NCBI GenBank assembly: GCA_900319275.1
Contig: ONNS01000004.1
Location: 1 to 61,214 of the forward strand
Length of the DNA stretch: 61,214 nucleotides
Reading direction: 5' to 3'
Origin: an uncultured Eubacteriales bacterium
GTDB lineage: Bacteria > Bacillota > Clostridia > Oscillospirales > Oscillospiraceae
Shown in pieces: positions 15,952 through 24,522 of the stretch. The position numbers were made by a program, and so were the translations under genes. Each line of letters begins with the position of its first letter. Within the stretch, counting starts at the first letter, position 1. The notes beneath the pieces were generated by a model. That model worked only from the letters and a program-made list of their open reading frames with translations, was not told the origin of the DNA and did no database searches.

Positions 15952-16901
15952 GACCTACGCTTTCTCTGCTCCTCGCGGCCGTGCTGCTGCTCGGTACGCT
16001 CTCGGGCTGCGGCAGCACCCCGGCACAGAAGGAGGACGGCAAGCTCCAGATCGTCGCCACGATCTGGCCGATTTACGACTGGGTGCGGAATCTGACTGCC
16101 GGGAGCGACGGCGTCTCGCTGACGCTGCTGCTGGACAGCGGCGTGGACATGCACTCCTTCCAGCCCACGGCCGCGGATATCATTAAAATTTCCGACTGTG
16201 ACGTGCTGCTGTATGTCGGCGGTGAGAGCGACGAGTGGATCGGTGACGCGATCGAAGAGGCTGTCAACCGCGAGCTTGTCGCGGTGAATCTGATGGAGGT
16301 CCTCACACCCCGGCTGCAGAACGAGGAGTACGTCGAGGGCATGCAGCACAGCGAGGAGCATACCGGTGCGCCGGAGAGGGACGAGCACATCTGGCTCTCG
16401 CTCGAGAATGCCCGGCTCTGCTGCGCGGCGATCGCGCAGACGCTCGAGGAAAAGGACCCGGCACACGCGGCCCTGTACGCGGAAAATGAGGCAAAATACG
16501 CCGAAGCCCTCGCCGCGCTCGACGGCGCGTACCGCAGCGGTATTGAGAGCGCCGCAAGAGATACGCTGCTCTTTGCCGACCGCTTCCCGTTTCGCTATCT
16601 GACCGAGGACTATGGCCTGCACTATTACGCGGCCTTCGCCGGCTGCGAGGCCGAGACCGAGGCCAGCTTTGAGACCCTGGCTTTCCTTGCCAACAAAACG
16701 AAGGAGCTTGCGCTCCCCGCTGTGCTGGTGATCGACGGCTCGGATCAGAAGCTCGCCCGCGCCGTGGTACAGAGCGCCGGCGTGACCGGCTGCGAGATAT
16801 GCTGTCTCAACTCGATGCAGTCCACGCGCCCCACGGACGCAAGCACATATCTCTCCATTATGGAAGAAAATCTCGCCGTTTTGAAAACGGCGCTGAACTG
16901 A
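15948..16901 (+). CDS. znuA: Zinc/manganese ABC transporter substrate-binding lipoprotein
   Basis: A 317-aa cluster A-I (ZnuA/AdcA/TroA) metal-binding protein. A lipoprotein signal ends at LSGC with lipidated Cys21. Metal ligands expected in the family are seen as His in VDMHSFQPTAADI and in DEHIWLSLENA; at the third site the sequence is FADRFPFRYLTEDYGL, where many ZnuA proteins have His, so Asp or Arg stands there. The short His/Glu stretch (MQHSEEHTG) is a modest zinc-loop. It overlaps zur (ATGA) and is followed by the ATPase 13 bases later. Confidence 0.92.
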   Translation: MRPTLSLLLAAVLLLGTLSGCGSTPAQKEDGKLQIVATIWPIYDWVRNLTAGSDGVSLTLLLDSGVDMHSFQPTAADIIKISDCDVLLYVGGESDEWIGDAIEEAVNRELVAVNLMEVLTPRLQNEEYVEGMQHSEEHTGAPERDEHIWLSLENARLCCAAIAQTLEEKDPAHAALYAENEAKYAEALAALDGAYRSGIESAARDTLLFADRFPFRYLTEDYGLHYYAAFAGCEAETEASFETLAFLANKTKELALPAVLVIDGSDQKLARAVVQSAGVTGCEICCLNSMQSTRPTDASTYLSIMEENLAVLKTALN

Positions 16902-16914
16902 AGGATGCTCCTGT

Positions 16915-17622
16915 ATGGCACAAATCATCTGTGATCAACTGACCCTGGGCTATGAAAACACCCGGCTGCTGAGCGGGCTGAGTTTTCAGGTGAACGCCGG
17001 GGATTATCTCTGCATTGTGGGCGAAAACGGCTCCGGCAAGTCCACGCTCGTGCGCACGCTGCTGGGATTGCAGCCGCCGGTCAGCGGGTCGATCCGCTTT
17101 TCCGACGGCCTGAGCGCGCGGGAGATCGGCTATCTGCCGCAGCAGACCGAGGTGCAGCGCGACTTCCCGGCCTCGGTGCGCGAGATCGTGCTCTCGGGCT
17201 GCCAGAACCGCATGGGGCTGCGCCCCTTCTACCGCAGGGAAGAGCGCGCCCTGGCCGAGAGCAACATGGAAAAGCTCGGCATCCAGAACCTCGCCGAGCA
17301 CTGCTACCGTGAGCTTTCGGGCGGACAGCAGCAGCGCGTGCTGCTCGCGCGCGCCCTGTGTGCCACCCGAAAGCTGCTGCTGCTCGACGAGCCCGTCTCG
17401 GGACTCGACCCCTTTGCCACCAACGAGATGTACCATCTGATCGCGGGGCTCAACGACGAGGGGATCAGCATCATCATGGTCTCGCACGATATCGACGCGG
17501 CCCTTCGCTATGCCAGCCATATCCTGCACATCGGCGGCGGCACCTTCTTCGGCACCGCGGCGGATTACGCGGCCAGTCCCGTCGGACGCCGCTATCTCGA
17601 TCTGGGAGGCAGCGGCGTATGA
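16915..17622 (+). CDS. znuC: Zinc ABC transporter ATP-binding protein
   Basis: A 235-aa ABC ATPase with Walker A GENGSGKST, Q-loop PQQTEV, signature LSGGQQQRV, Walker B LLLLDEPVSGLD and the switch His in MVSHD. The family length is normal. It powers the znuA/znuB importer at the membrane. Its stop overlaps the permease start (ATGA). Confidence 0.93.
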   Translation: MAQIICDQLTLGYENTRLLSGLSFQVNAGDYLCIVGENGSGKSTLVRTLLGLQPPVSGSIRFSDGLSAREIGYLPQQTEVQRDFPASVREIVLSGCQNRMGLRPFYRREERALAESNMEKLGIQNLAEHCYRELSGGQQQRVLLARALCATRKLLLLDEPVSGLDPFATNEMYHLIAGLNDEGISIIMVSHDIDAALRYASHILHIGGGTFFGTAADYAASPVGRRYLDLGGSGV

Positions 17623-18452
17623 ATATGATATGGGAATACCTGCAATACCCCTTTGTCCGCTATGCGCTGATCGTCGGCACGCTGATCGCGCTGTGCTCCT
17701 CGCTGCTGGGCGTGACACTGGTGCTCAAGCGCCTGTCGTTTATCGGTGACGGGCTGAGCCATGTGGCCTTCGGCGGAATCGCGATCGCCTCGGTGCTCAA
17801 TCTGTCCGACCAGATGCTGCTGGTACTGCCGGTCACGGTGTTCTCGGCGATCCTGCTGCTGCGCGGCGGGCGCCAGAGACGCATCAAGGGCGATGCCGCG
17901 ATCGCCATGCTCTCGGTCGGTGCGCTCGCGATCGGCTATCTGTTGATGAACCTGTTTTCGACCTCGACCAATCTCTCGGGCGACGTGTGCTCGACGCTGT
18001 TCGGCTCCACCTCGATCCTGACACTGACCAAGACCGAGGTCTGGCTGTGCGTCGTGCTGAGCGTGATCGTGCTGGCTGTGTTCGTCCTGTTCTATAACAA
18101 GCTCTTCGCCGTCACCTTTGACGAGAGCTTTGCCCAGGCCACCGGTCTGCCGACTGCGCGCTACAATCTGCTGATCGCGGTCGTCATCGCCGTGATCATC
18201 GTGCTTGCGATGAACCTCGTGGGCTCGCTGCTGATCTCCGCGCTCGTGATTTTCCCGGCGCTCTCGGCCATGCGTGTGTTCAAAAGCTTCCGCTCGGTCA
18301 CAGTCTGCTCGGGCATCCTCTCTCTCGTGTGCGCGCTTGCGGGCATACTGATCTCGATTCTGGCCGGTACGCCCGTCGGCTCCACGATCGTCGCCGCCGA
18401 TATCCTGGCCTTCGCCGTCTTCTCGCTGCTCGGACGAAAGAAAGCCGGATAA
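17619..18452 (+). CDS. znuB: Zinc ABC transporter permease
   Basis: A 277-aa ABC-3 family permease with about eight membrane segments, beginning MNMIWEYLQYPFVRYALIVG. GDGLSHVAFGG and the later ALVIFPALSAM are typical of ZnuB/TroC/MntB proteins. The ATG at 17619 overlaps the TGA of znuC. It completes the zur-znuA-znuC-znuB unit, which probably imports zinc under zinc limitation. Confidence 0.93.
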   Translation: MNMIWEYLQYPFVRYALIVGTLIALCSSLLGVTLVLKRLSFIGDGLSHVAFGGIAIASVLNLSDQMLLVLPVTVFSAILLLRGGRQRRIKGDAAIAMLSVGALAIGYLLMNLFSTSTNLSGDVCSTLFGSTSILTLTKTEVWLCVVLSVIVLAVFVLFYNKLFAVTFDESFAQATGLPTARYNLLIAVVIAVIIVLAMNLVGSLLISALVIFPALSAMRVFKSFRSVTVCSGILSLVCALAGILISILAGTPVGSTIVAADILAFAVFSLLGRKKAG

Positions 18453-18518
18453 AAAACGCGCCTTTTTCCGCACAGCGATATATTCACGTTTTCATTTACC
18501 CATGCCAGGGGGATCTAT

Positions 18519-19190
18519 ATGACGCAGACAATCCGCGATTTCAAATACTGTATACCGAAGCTTCTGATCCTGCTGGTGACACTGTACGCAATGCTTATGA
18601 TGCTCCACTGGCCGGTGGGCTTTACGTTTTTTACGCAGCTTTCGAACCTCTATGCGGCGCTCGTCGCCGGTCTGCAGATCGCAAAGCCGCGCAGCGCAGG
18701 GCTTGCCGTCGTAAAATACACTGCTACGGTGTGCATCACGGCGACCTTTCTTGTGTTTCTGACGGTCCTTGCGCCGCTCGATCCGCGGGGCCTTGTGGCA
18801 GCCTATACGCAGGATCACTGCGCAAGCCTGTGTATGCACTTTATTACCCCCGTTTTGACGGCCTGGGATTTTCTCGCCAACGACGCGGGGGATCTGCGTC
18901 CCGACAGGAAACTTGTACCGTTCGCAGTTTTGCCGCCGCTGCTGTATTATCTGATGATACTCATGCTCTCGATGAGCGGCTTTCGCTGGAACGGCAAGAC
19001 AGCGCCGTATCCGTTTCTCAATTACGATGCGCCCGCCGGCTGGTTCGGCTTTATGCCGGAGACGGCGGACTATACGACGCTGGGGATCGGCGTCGCCTAT
19101 GCCGTGCTGGGGATGGTCGGCGTTTTCCTGCTGCTTGGCTGGCTGCTCGCCGCCGCGGCGCGAGCCGTGCGGAACAAGCGCGGAAAATGA
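18519..19190 (+). CDS. Pr6Pr-family integral membrane protein
   Basis: A 223-aa protein with about six hydrophobic segments. FTFFTQLSNLYAAL, LCMHFITPVLTAWDFL and PYPFLNYDAPAGW match the Pr6Pr (FAR-17a/AIG1-like) family seen in Firmicutes and Actinobacteria. In eukaryotic relatives the fold includes fatty-acid ester hydrolases using Thr and His; function in bacteria is not established. It has GGGGGATCTAT before the ATG. It follows znuB by 66 bases on the same strand and could be read through, but a zinc link is not implied. Confidence 0.75.
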   Translation: MTQTIRDFKYCIPKLLILLVTLYAMLMMLHWPVGFTFFTQLSNLYAALVAGLQIAKPRSAGLAVVKYTATVCITATFLVFLTVLAPLDPRGLVAAYTQDHCASLCMHFITPVLTAWDFLANDAGDLRPDRKLVPFAVLPPLLYYLMILMLSMSGFRWNGKTAPYPFLNYDAPAGWFGFMPETADYTTLGIGVAYAVLGMVGVFLLLGWLLAAAARAVRNKRGK

Positions 19191-19397
19191 TCGGCCCTGC
19201 AGGGGCCGCCGAGGAGCTTGCCACCCATATTTCAAAAGAAAACGGTCAAAGTTCAGAACGACCATGGAAAAGAAATCTTTTCGTTGGCAACTCTGCAAAA
19301 CGAATTTCTAAAAAGATACGTCGATTGTTCTGGTAAACGATCAAATCCGTACTATAATCATAACAGCATCTATCGTAACGATTAGGGGGGTGACTGT
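19191..19397. other. Intergenic region
   Basis: Holds a small GGCCCTGCAGGGGCC palindrome just after the Pr6Pr stop and a TATAAT (19353-19358) without a strong -35 box ahead of the next gene. Confidence 0.4.
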
Positions 19398-20012
19398 ATG
19401 GCGACACAAGTTTTGACATTTCACATGGCTTACACAGGGCTGGAGGATCGCATTTGGCGTGACGTTGAGGTTTCGTCCAAAATGAGATTGGATCAACTCG
19501 GGTATGTGGTTCTGGCCACCTTTGACACAATGGCCTATCATCTGTTTGAGATCGAGTTTCGTGGCAAGGTTTACTCCGTCCCAGATATGGAAACGCCGAC
19601 ACAGCAGCGCGACCCTGCCGACTTCACATTGGGGGAGCTCGCGCCGGAGGTCGGCGAAACGATGGAATTGATTTACGATTTCGGAACCGAGCAGCATTTT
19701 CTGCTGATACTTACCGCTGTTCGGGATATGAAGCGCGGAGAGGGACGACATTTTCCCTGGGTGACAGCCATGAACGGACGGGGCATCATCGACGATATGC
19801 CTGTCCGGGAATTGGAAGAGCTGATCAAGCAGATCGACAGAAACGGCAAGACGGACGAGCCCGTTTATTACAGCCGGGACGGCATAGAGGATCGTTCTTT
19901 TCTCCCCGCTCCATGGGACATCAATCGGTTTGATCTGAAAACTGAAAACGCCTTGCTGAAATACGATGTGGAGAAAATCGAGCAGGGCTATTCGCCGTTT
20001 TGGGAAGACTGA
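19398..20012 (+). CDS. Plasmid pRiA4b ORF-3-like protein
   Basis: A 204-aa protein with the pRiA4b ORF-3 fold. VLTFHMAYTGLEDRIWRDVEV, LDQLGYVVLATFDTMAYHLFEIEF and YDFGTEQHFLLIL match the family pattern (IWR.i.v, L...i...f.W...HLf.F, YdfGD.W.h.i). The family is common on plasmids and mobile elements and often sits near transposons; its function is unknown. GGGGGGTGACTGT precedes the ATG. Its position among repeats suits an acquired passenger gene. Confidence 0.8.
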   Translation: MATQVLTFHMAYTGLEDRIWRDVEVSSKMRLDQLGYVVLATFDTMAYHLFEIEFRGKVYSVPDMETPTQQRDPADFTLGELAPEVGETMELIYDFGTEQHFLLILTAVRDMKRGEGRHFPWVTAMNGRGIIDDMPVRELEELIKQIDRNGKTDEPVYYSRDGIEDRSFLPAPWDINRFDLKTENALLKYDVEKIEQGYSPFWED

Positions 20013-20172
20013 CATCTGATGGAATACCCGATCATCATTCACGACGGCCCCGCTCCGCAATGGCGGCAGGATCAGGGAATCGGGAAGCCGATCGAGGCGT
20101 GTCAAAAATGAGCGAGCTTCACAGATATGGTTTGTGCGGTGTTGCCTAAATTTTTAAAACAGGAGAAATACG

Positions 20173-20634
20173 ATGGATAAACAATCATTGATTGCGATAT
20201 TTGAGAAATATTGCAAGAAACTGCGGATTACACCTGCGTGGGACATAAGACTTGCGTTTGTTGAAGACCCGGAATGGAAGAAAACAGGCGATTTCAAAAT
20301 TGATTGTGAGGATAGAAAGGCAATTTTACTGTTGAATGCAGCTAATCCGAAGCAAGAGAACCTTGAAGAGGTCATCATTCATGAGCTTATGCATATCAAG
20401 ATGTACCCCTTAGATCAGGTGACGGAATCGCTGATTATCAATTGCTTTGAGGAAGGATCGGCAGCAAGTAACTTTGCCTATCAGCAGTTTTTCACAGCCC
20501 TTGAGCAGACCGTTGAAGAATTGGCAAAATGTTTTTTACTGGAGTTTGGGGATAACAGGGAATTCTCCTATGGAAGGTGTAAAAACGGCAGGTCTTTCAA
20601 TGACCTGTATGACGGCTTAAAAGGTATTAAATAA
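20173..20634 (+). CDS. HExxH zinc-metallopeptidase-like protein, probably acquired
   Basis: A 153-aa protein with HELMHIK (residues about 72-78), an HExxH zinc signature, and a downstream Glu-rich helix (NCFEEGSAASNFAYQQFF) that could give a third ligand. I cannot place it in a named family; proteins of this size and type occur on phages and conjugative elements. It is clearly more AT-rich than its neighbours and ends next to the hairpin array at 20644-20976. AGGAGAAATACG precedes the ATG. Confidence 0.65.
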   Translation: MDKQSLIAIFEKYCKKLRITPAWDIRLAFVEDPEWKKTGDFKIDCEDRKAILLLNAANPKQENLEEVIIHELMHIKMYPLDQVTESLIINCFEEGSAASNFAYQQFFTALEQTVEELAKCFLLEFGDNREFSYGRCKNGRSFNDLYDGLKGIK

Positions 20635-20643
20635 TATATGTTC

Positions 20644-20976
20644 GTCTCCAATCGCTGAAAGCGATTTAGGAAAAACATTGTTTTTCCCGATCCTTTGCAT
20701 GTCTTCATGCAAAGGATCGGAGACTACCATGCAATTTATTCCCAATACACGCTTTACGGCGTGTATACAGAGAAGTTTTAACTTCTCTGTGGCGGCGTTT
20801 CGCCGCCTGGGGAAGAAATGTATAACTATGTCTCCACGTCCGCCGCTGGCGGACGTGGAGACATAGTTATACATTTCTGCAAATAGTGGGCGAATTCACA
20901 GATAATGTTGCGAATTCGCCCACTATTTGTACACAAATCAGATTCTGCCGCACGGGCCGCCGGGGGCGGCGGCCCC
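20644..20976. repeat. Hairpin array A: eight or nine back-to-back perfect palindromes
   Basis: Successive hairpins: 20650-20666, 20669-20687, 20687-20720 (15-bp arms), 20745-20766, 20767-20790, 20791-20807, 20814-20878 (31-bp perfect arms, 3-base loop), 20880-20929 (18-bp arms) and 20954-20976. Several abut with no spare base. GTCTCC (20644-20649) and GGAGAC (20719-20724) bracket the first three as an outer stem. None is followed by a T-run except by chance, so they are not ordinary terminators. No gene lies here. Confidence 0.9.
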
Positions 20977-20997
20977 TACAAAGTCAAGCGTTGTATT

Positions 20998-21160
20998 AAG
21001 GCAATACCGCATAATGTGGCAAGAGCAGATTCCGAGAAAAACCGAGTTCTGATGATGGCACTTTTTCGCAGGAATACTTTGTGTATTGCAAGAAAAAGTG
21101 ACGAAATCAGGGCGCGGTTTTTCCGGAAGATGCCGCAGGCGTATTATGCGGTGTTGCCTT
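20998..21160. mobile_element. MITE-like element, 163 bp, TIR AAGGCAAYACCGCATAAT
   Basis: Left end 20998-21015 and right end 21143-21160 are inverted copies of AAGGCAATACCGCATAAT with one mismatch. It shares an internal core (CGCAGGAATACTTTGTGTAT) with the element at 2085-2249. Its right end supplies the first two bases of the stop triplet (as read on the plus strand) of the DUF255 gene. A lone matching end (GCGGTGTTGCCTAA) at about 20137-20150 may be a remnant of another copy. Confidence 0.85.
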
Positions 21161-23144
21161 AAATCTCCGTCACCGGCAGCTGGCAGGTGCCGCCGGAGCA
21201 GATATAGTAGCAGGGGCGGCCGTCCTTCGGCTCGAAGGCGGCTGTATAGGCGGCGGCGTCGCCGAGCGCGGCGGCGTTCGACGGCGTTTTTACCATCAGC
21301 GTCAGCTCCGGTGCGTAGCGGCCGCGCACGCGCGCGAGCGCGGCGGGAATCGTCTCGTCCGGCAGCGCGGCCACGAGCTCGCGGCCGGGGAACACATCGC
21401 AGAGCATCGCCGTCAACCCCGCGCAGCTCCCGGCCGGATAGTCGCCGAGTACGGCGCGCAGGCATTGCTTCACCCGGTCGCTATCGTCGCGCCAGCGCGG
21501 TTCGGCCGTCAGACGGAAAAGCGTGTCGAACAGCAGCGCCGCGGCGCTGTTGCCGCAGGGCAGGGCGCCGTCGCGCAGCTCCTTCGGGCGCAGGATCAGC
21601 GCCTCGCCGTCCGAGGGCGTCATAAAGAAGCTGCCGTCGGTATCGGCAAAGCGGGCGAGGAGCTGTTCGGCCAGCCGCTTCGCCTGGACAATGTGCGTCG
21701 GATCGAAGTCCGCGCGGTAGAGTTCCAGCAGTCCCAGGGCGTAAAAGGCGTAATCGTCGAGCCGTCCCTCCTGGCTGCACTTCCCCTCGCAGTATACGGC
21801 GGAGAGCCGCTCGCCGTGCAGCAGCGTCCCGGCCATAAAGTCAGCCAGTTCATGCGCCGCATCCAGTAAGCGCGTATCGTCAAAGGCCCAGGCGGCACGC
21901 GCCAGCGCGCAGAGCAGCAGGCCGTTCCAGCCTGTCAGCACCTTACCGTCGCGCGCGAGCGCCATGCGCTGCTGTCGGAAGTGGCGCAGCTTTTCGCGGT
22001 GGACGCCGTAGCCCTCGGGCACGAATTGCCAGCGGTTGTTCAGCAGCAGATTGGGGATACTTTTGCCGTGAAAGTTGCCCTCGGGTGTGATGTCATAGCA
22101 CTCGCAAAAGTGCTTGCCCTCGCTCTCACCGAGCACGGCGGCGACCTCGTCGGGCGTGAGCAGGTAATAGGCGCCCTCCACGCCGTTCGCGTCGGCGTCC
22201 TGGGCGCTCGCAAAGCCGCCGGACTCGGTTTTCAACTCGCGCAGGCAGTAGTCGAGCGTGCGCTCGGCCACGTCGCGGTAGAGCGCCATATGCCCGTCCT
22301 GCCAGGCCTCGGTATAGCAGAGAGCCAGCAGGGCGTTGTCGTAGAGCGTCTTTTCAAAGTGCGGCGCCAGCCACTCGCGGTCGGTGGAGTAGCGGGCGAA
22401 GCCGCCGCCGAGATGGTCGAAAATGCCGCCCCGGTACAGCTGCTGCAGCGTCCGGTCCACCTGATGGCGGGCCGCCTTGTCGCCGGATAGCTTTGCATAG
22501 CGCAGCAAAAACAGCAGGTTGTGCGGCGAGGGAAACTTCGGCGCCGTGCCGAAGCCGCCGTACTCCTCGTCAAACGAGTCGGCAAGCTGCGCCGCTGCGG
22601 CCCGGATGGCGGTTTCTGCATCGTCGCCTTCGGAGAGGGGAGACCCGCCGCGGCGCAGAAAGTCTGTCAGATCGTCCGCGGCCTTGAGAAAGCTGCCAGT
22701 ACCGTCGGCCCAGCGCGCGGCCACCTGGCGCAGCAGCGGCAGCAGGCCGAGCTGGCGGCCGCGGTTGTCCTTCGGCAGATAGGTCGCGGCGAAAAAGGGC
22801 TTTTGCTCCGGGGTCAGCAGCAGCGTCATCGGCCAGCCGCCGCTGCCGTTCATGGCCACGCAGGCGCGCATATACACGCTGTCGAGATCCGGCCGCTCCT
22901 CGCGGTCGACCTTGACGGGGATAAACGCAGCGTTGAGCACATCGGCCACCTCGGCATCGGAAAAGCTCTCCTCGGCCATGACGTGGCACCAGTGGCAGCT
23001 GCTGTAACCGATCGAGAGAAAGATCGGCTTGTTCTCCCGCACGGCGCGGCTGAGCGCTTCCTCGCCCCAGGGATACCAGTCCACCGGATTGTCGGCATGG
23101 CTGCGCAGATAGGGGGATGTCTCCCGGCTGAGTCTGTTGGGCAT
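21159..23144 (-). CDS. DUF255/YyaL-type thioredoxin-domain protein
   Basis: A 661-aa protein of the YyaL/spermatogenesis-associated protein 20 family. The N-terminal thioredoxin-like domain (about 1-165) starts [24 protein letters not shown] and has the CxxC site SCHWCHVM. The rest (about 190-660) is an (alpha/alpha)6-barrel resembling N-acylglucosamine 2-epimerase or glycoside hydrolase folds. Function is not established. The TAA stop is formed at the junction with the inverted-repeat element 20998-21160, so the natural C-terminus may have been slightly altered; TCDSGTCQLP-like [13 protein letters not shown] is the end. Confidence 0.88.
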   Translation of the reverse strand: MPNRLSRETSPYLRSHADNPVDWYPWGEEALSRAVRENKPIFLSIGYSSCHWCHVMAEESFSDAEVADVLNAAFIPVKVDREERPDLDSVYMRACVAMNGSGGWPMTLLLTPEQKPFFAATYLPKDNRGRQLGLLPLLRQVAARWADGTGSFLKAADDLTDFLRRGGSPLSEGDDAETAIRAAAAQLADSFDEEYGGFGTAPKFPSPHNLLFLLRYAKLSGDKAARHQVDRTLQQLYRGGIFDHLGGGFARYSTDREWLAPHFEKTLYDNALLALCYTEAWQDGHMALYRDVAERTLDYCLRELKTESGGFASAQDADANGVEGAYYLLTPDEVAAVLGESEGKHFCECYDITPEGNFHGKSIPNLLLNNRWQFVPEGYGVHREKLRHFRQQRMALARDGKVLTGWNGLLLCALARAAWAFDDTRLLDAAHELADFMAGTLLHGERLSAVYCEGKCSQEGRLDDYAFYALGLLELYRADFDPTHIVQAKRLAEQLLARFADTDGSFFMTPSDGEALILRPKELRDGALPCGNSAAALLFDTLFRLTAEPRWRDDSDRVKQCLRAVLGDYPAGSCAGLTAMLCDVFPGRELVAALPDETIPAALARVRGRYAPELTLMVKTPSNAAALGDAAAYTAAFEPKDGRPCYYICSGGTCQLPVTEI

Positions 23145-23262
23145 AGTGGGCCTCCACTTAAAAAATCAAAGGATAGTATTCGAATCGAGTGGCTGTATTA
23201 TACAACGCAAGCTGGGAAAAAACAACACTCACGCATTTCTCGGCGGAGGCAGGATTCCGCTC

Positions 23263-23292
23263 TTGATTTTCCGATTGGCTCCATGATATACT
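23263..23292 (+). promoter_or_regulatory. Promoter of the ArsC/Spx-like gene
   Basis: TTGATT (23263-23268), an 18-base spacer and TATACT (23287-23292), 54 bases ahead of the ATG. Confidence 0.6.
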
Positions 23293-23346
23293 AAATCAGT
23301 TAATGTAGTATTTTATGCAGTTTTTGTCGATAGAACAGGAGAGTAT

Positions 23347-23697
23347 ATGCTATTCATTGAATATCCCGCGTGCAGCACCTGCCAGAAGGCCGGAAAATGG
23401 CTGGACGCCCACGCGCTTGTCTATACCGACCGCCACATCAAGGAGCAGCCGCCTACCGCGGACGAGCTGCGCGCCTGGCGACAGCGCAGCGGCCTGCCGC
23501 TCAAACGCTTTTTCAACACCAGCGGCCGGGTGTATCAGTCCCTGGGGCTGAAGGAGAAGCTGCCGACTATGGACGAGGCCGGGCAGCTCCGCCTGCTCGC
23601 GAGCGACGGCATGCTGGTCAAGCGCCCCATTCTGGTGACAGACGACGCTGTTCTTGTGGGCTTCCGGCAGGCGGAGTGGGAGGAGGCGCTGTTGTGA
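23347..23697 (+). CDS. ArsC/Spx-family thioredoxin-fold protein
   Basis: A 116-aa ArsC-like protein. CSTCQKAGKWL carries the CxxC pair at residues 9-12. LKRFFNTSGRVYQSLGLKEKLP and LVKRPILVTDDAVLVGF are the ArsC/Spx/MgsR signatures, with the Arg of the KRP loop present. The family includes arsenate reductases and redox-responsive regulators; the annotated name in Clostridia is usually arsenate reductase family protein, and activity cannot be told from sequence. AGGAGAGTAT precedes the ATG. It overlaps the next gene (GTGA). Confidence 0.85.
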   Translation: MLFIEYPACSTCQKAGKWLDAHALVYTDRHIKEQPPTADELRAWRQRSGLPLKRFFNTSGRVYQSLGLKEKLPTMDEAGQLRLLASDGMLVKRPILVTDDAVLVGFRQAEWEEALL

Positions 23698-24350
23698 GTG
23701 ACCTGACACTCGACAAGCTGAAGCTGATCTCCGCCAGCAACATCATCAATCTGCGCACAACTGCGGGGCTGACCCAGGCCGAGCTCGGCGCGAAGCTCAA
23801 CTATTCCGACAAGACCATCTCCAAGTGGGAGCGCGGCGACGCGATCCCTGACGCCTTTGTGCTCACACAGCTGGCCGAGATCTTCGGCGTGGATGTGAAC
23901 TATCTGCTCTCCGAGCACACCAAGTGGGAGCCCTCGGAGGCGGAGCAGCCCGACCCGGGACCGAGCTACAGCTACAGTGCCAGCGCCATCATGGCGATCT
24001 CGGTGCTGGGCACGGTCACGCTGGGCCTTGCGGTGTTTATCACACTCTGGCTGATGAATACCGTCGAATGGCGCGTCTTCCTCGTGACGGCGCTGATCGC
24101 GATCTTAGTGTACATGATCCTCGACTGTGTATTCAAAAAGGCCCGGCACCTGCAGCCGGTGCTGCTGCTGTTTGTGGCGATGGTGTTCGTGAACATCTAT
24201 TTCTTTATCCCGCTGCAGAATCCCTGGCAGCTCTTCCTGCTGCTGATCCCGGCTGAGCTGCTTGTGCTGCTGAGCTTCCGCATCCGCCGCCGTCCGCACA
24301 AAAAGCACAGCGAGGCTGAAAACAAAGAGAATCCTCCATCCGCTCAATGA
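23694..24350 (+). CDS. Membrane-anchored XRE-family transcriptional regulator
   Basis: A 218-aa protein with an N-terminal HTH (residues about 12-70: IINLRTTAGLTQAELGAKLNYSDKTISKWERG) and four hydrophobic segments after residue 95, ending in a basic tail. This HTH plus membrane layout is common in Firmicutes; the DNA-binding half would act at the inner face of the membrane. The GTG start at 23694 overlaps the ArsC-like stop and has GGAGGAGGCGCT upstream. Targets unknown. Confidence 0.82.
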   Translation: MSDLTLDKLKLISASNIINLRTTAGLTQAELGAKLNYSDKTISKWERGDAIPDAFVLTQLAEIFGVDVNYLLSEHTKWEPSEAEQPDPGPSYSYSASAIMAISVLGTVTLGLAVFITLWLMNTVEWRVFLVTALIAILVYMILDCVFKKARHLQPVLLLFVAMVFVNIYFFIPLQNPWQLFLLLIPAELLVLLSFRIRRRPHKKHSEAENKENPPSAQ

Positions 24351-24375
24351 CGCCCGTCATTGAGCGGATTTTTGC
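24341..24375 (+). terminator. Terminator overlapping the regulator stop codon
   Basis: CCGCTCAATGACG-CC-CGTCATTGAGCGG followed by ATTTTTG; the left arm includes the TGA stop of the preceding gene. Confidence 0.85.
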
Positions 24376-24389
24376 CTAAATAGCGCGGT

Positions 24390-24424
24390 TTTGCCCCACT
24401 CTACGATTCGTAGAGTGGGGCAGT
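24390..24424. repeat. Perfect palindrome between regulator and degV
   Basis: A long perfect dyad, GCCCCACTCTACGA paired with TCGTAGAGTGGGGC, with no T-run on either side. It is not a normal terminator and not explained by the flanking genes. It resembles the single hairpin modules of the arrays elsewhere in this window. Confidence 0.7.
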
Positions 24425-24448
24425 AGAGTGTGGAATCGGGGCAGTAGC

Positions 24449-24477
24449 TTGCCCTTGAGGACGGTAACCGCTAAAAT
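24449..24477 (+). promoter_or_regulatory. degV promoter
   Basis: TTGCCC (24449-24454), a 17-base spacer and TAAAAT (24472-24477). Confidence 0.5.
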
Positions 24478-24522
24478 GATTATATCGAATCGCAGCAAGC
24501 GGATACGGAAGGAGTCAAACCA

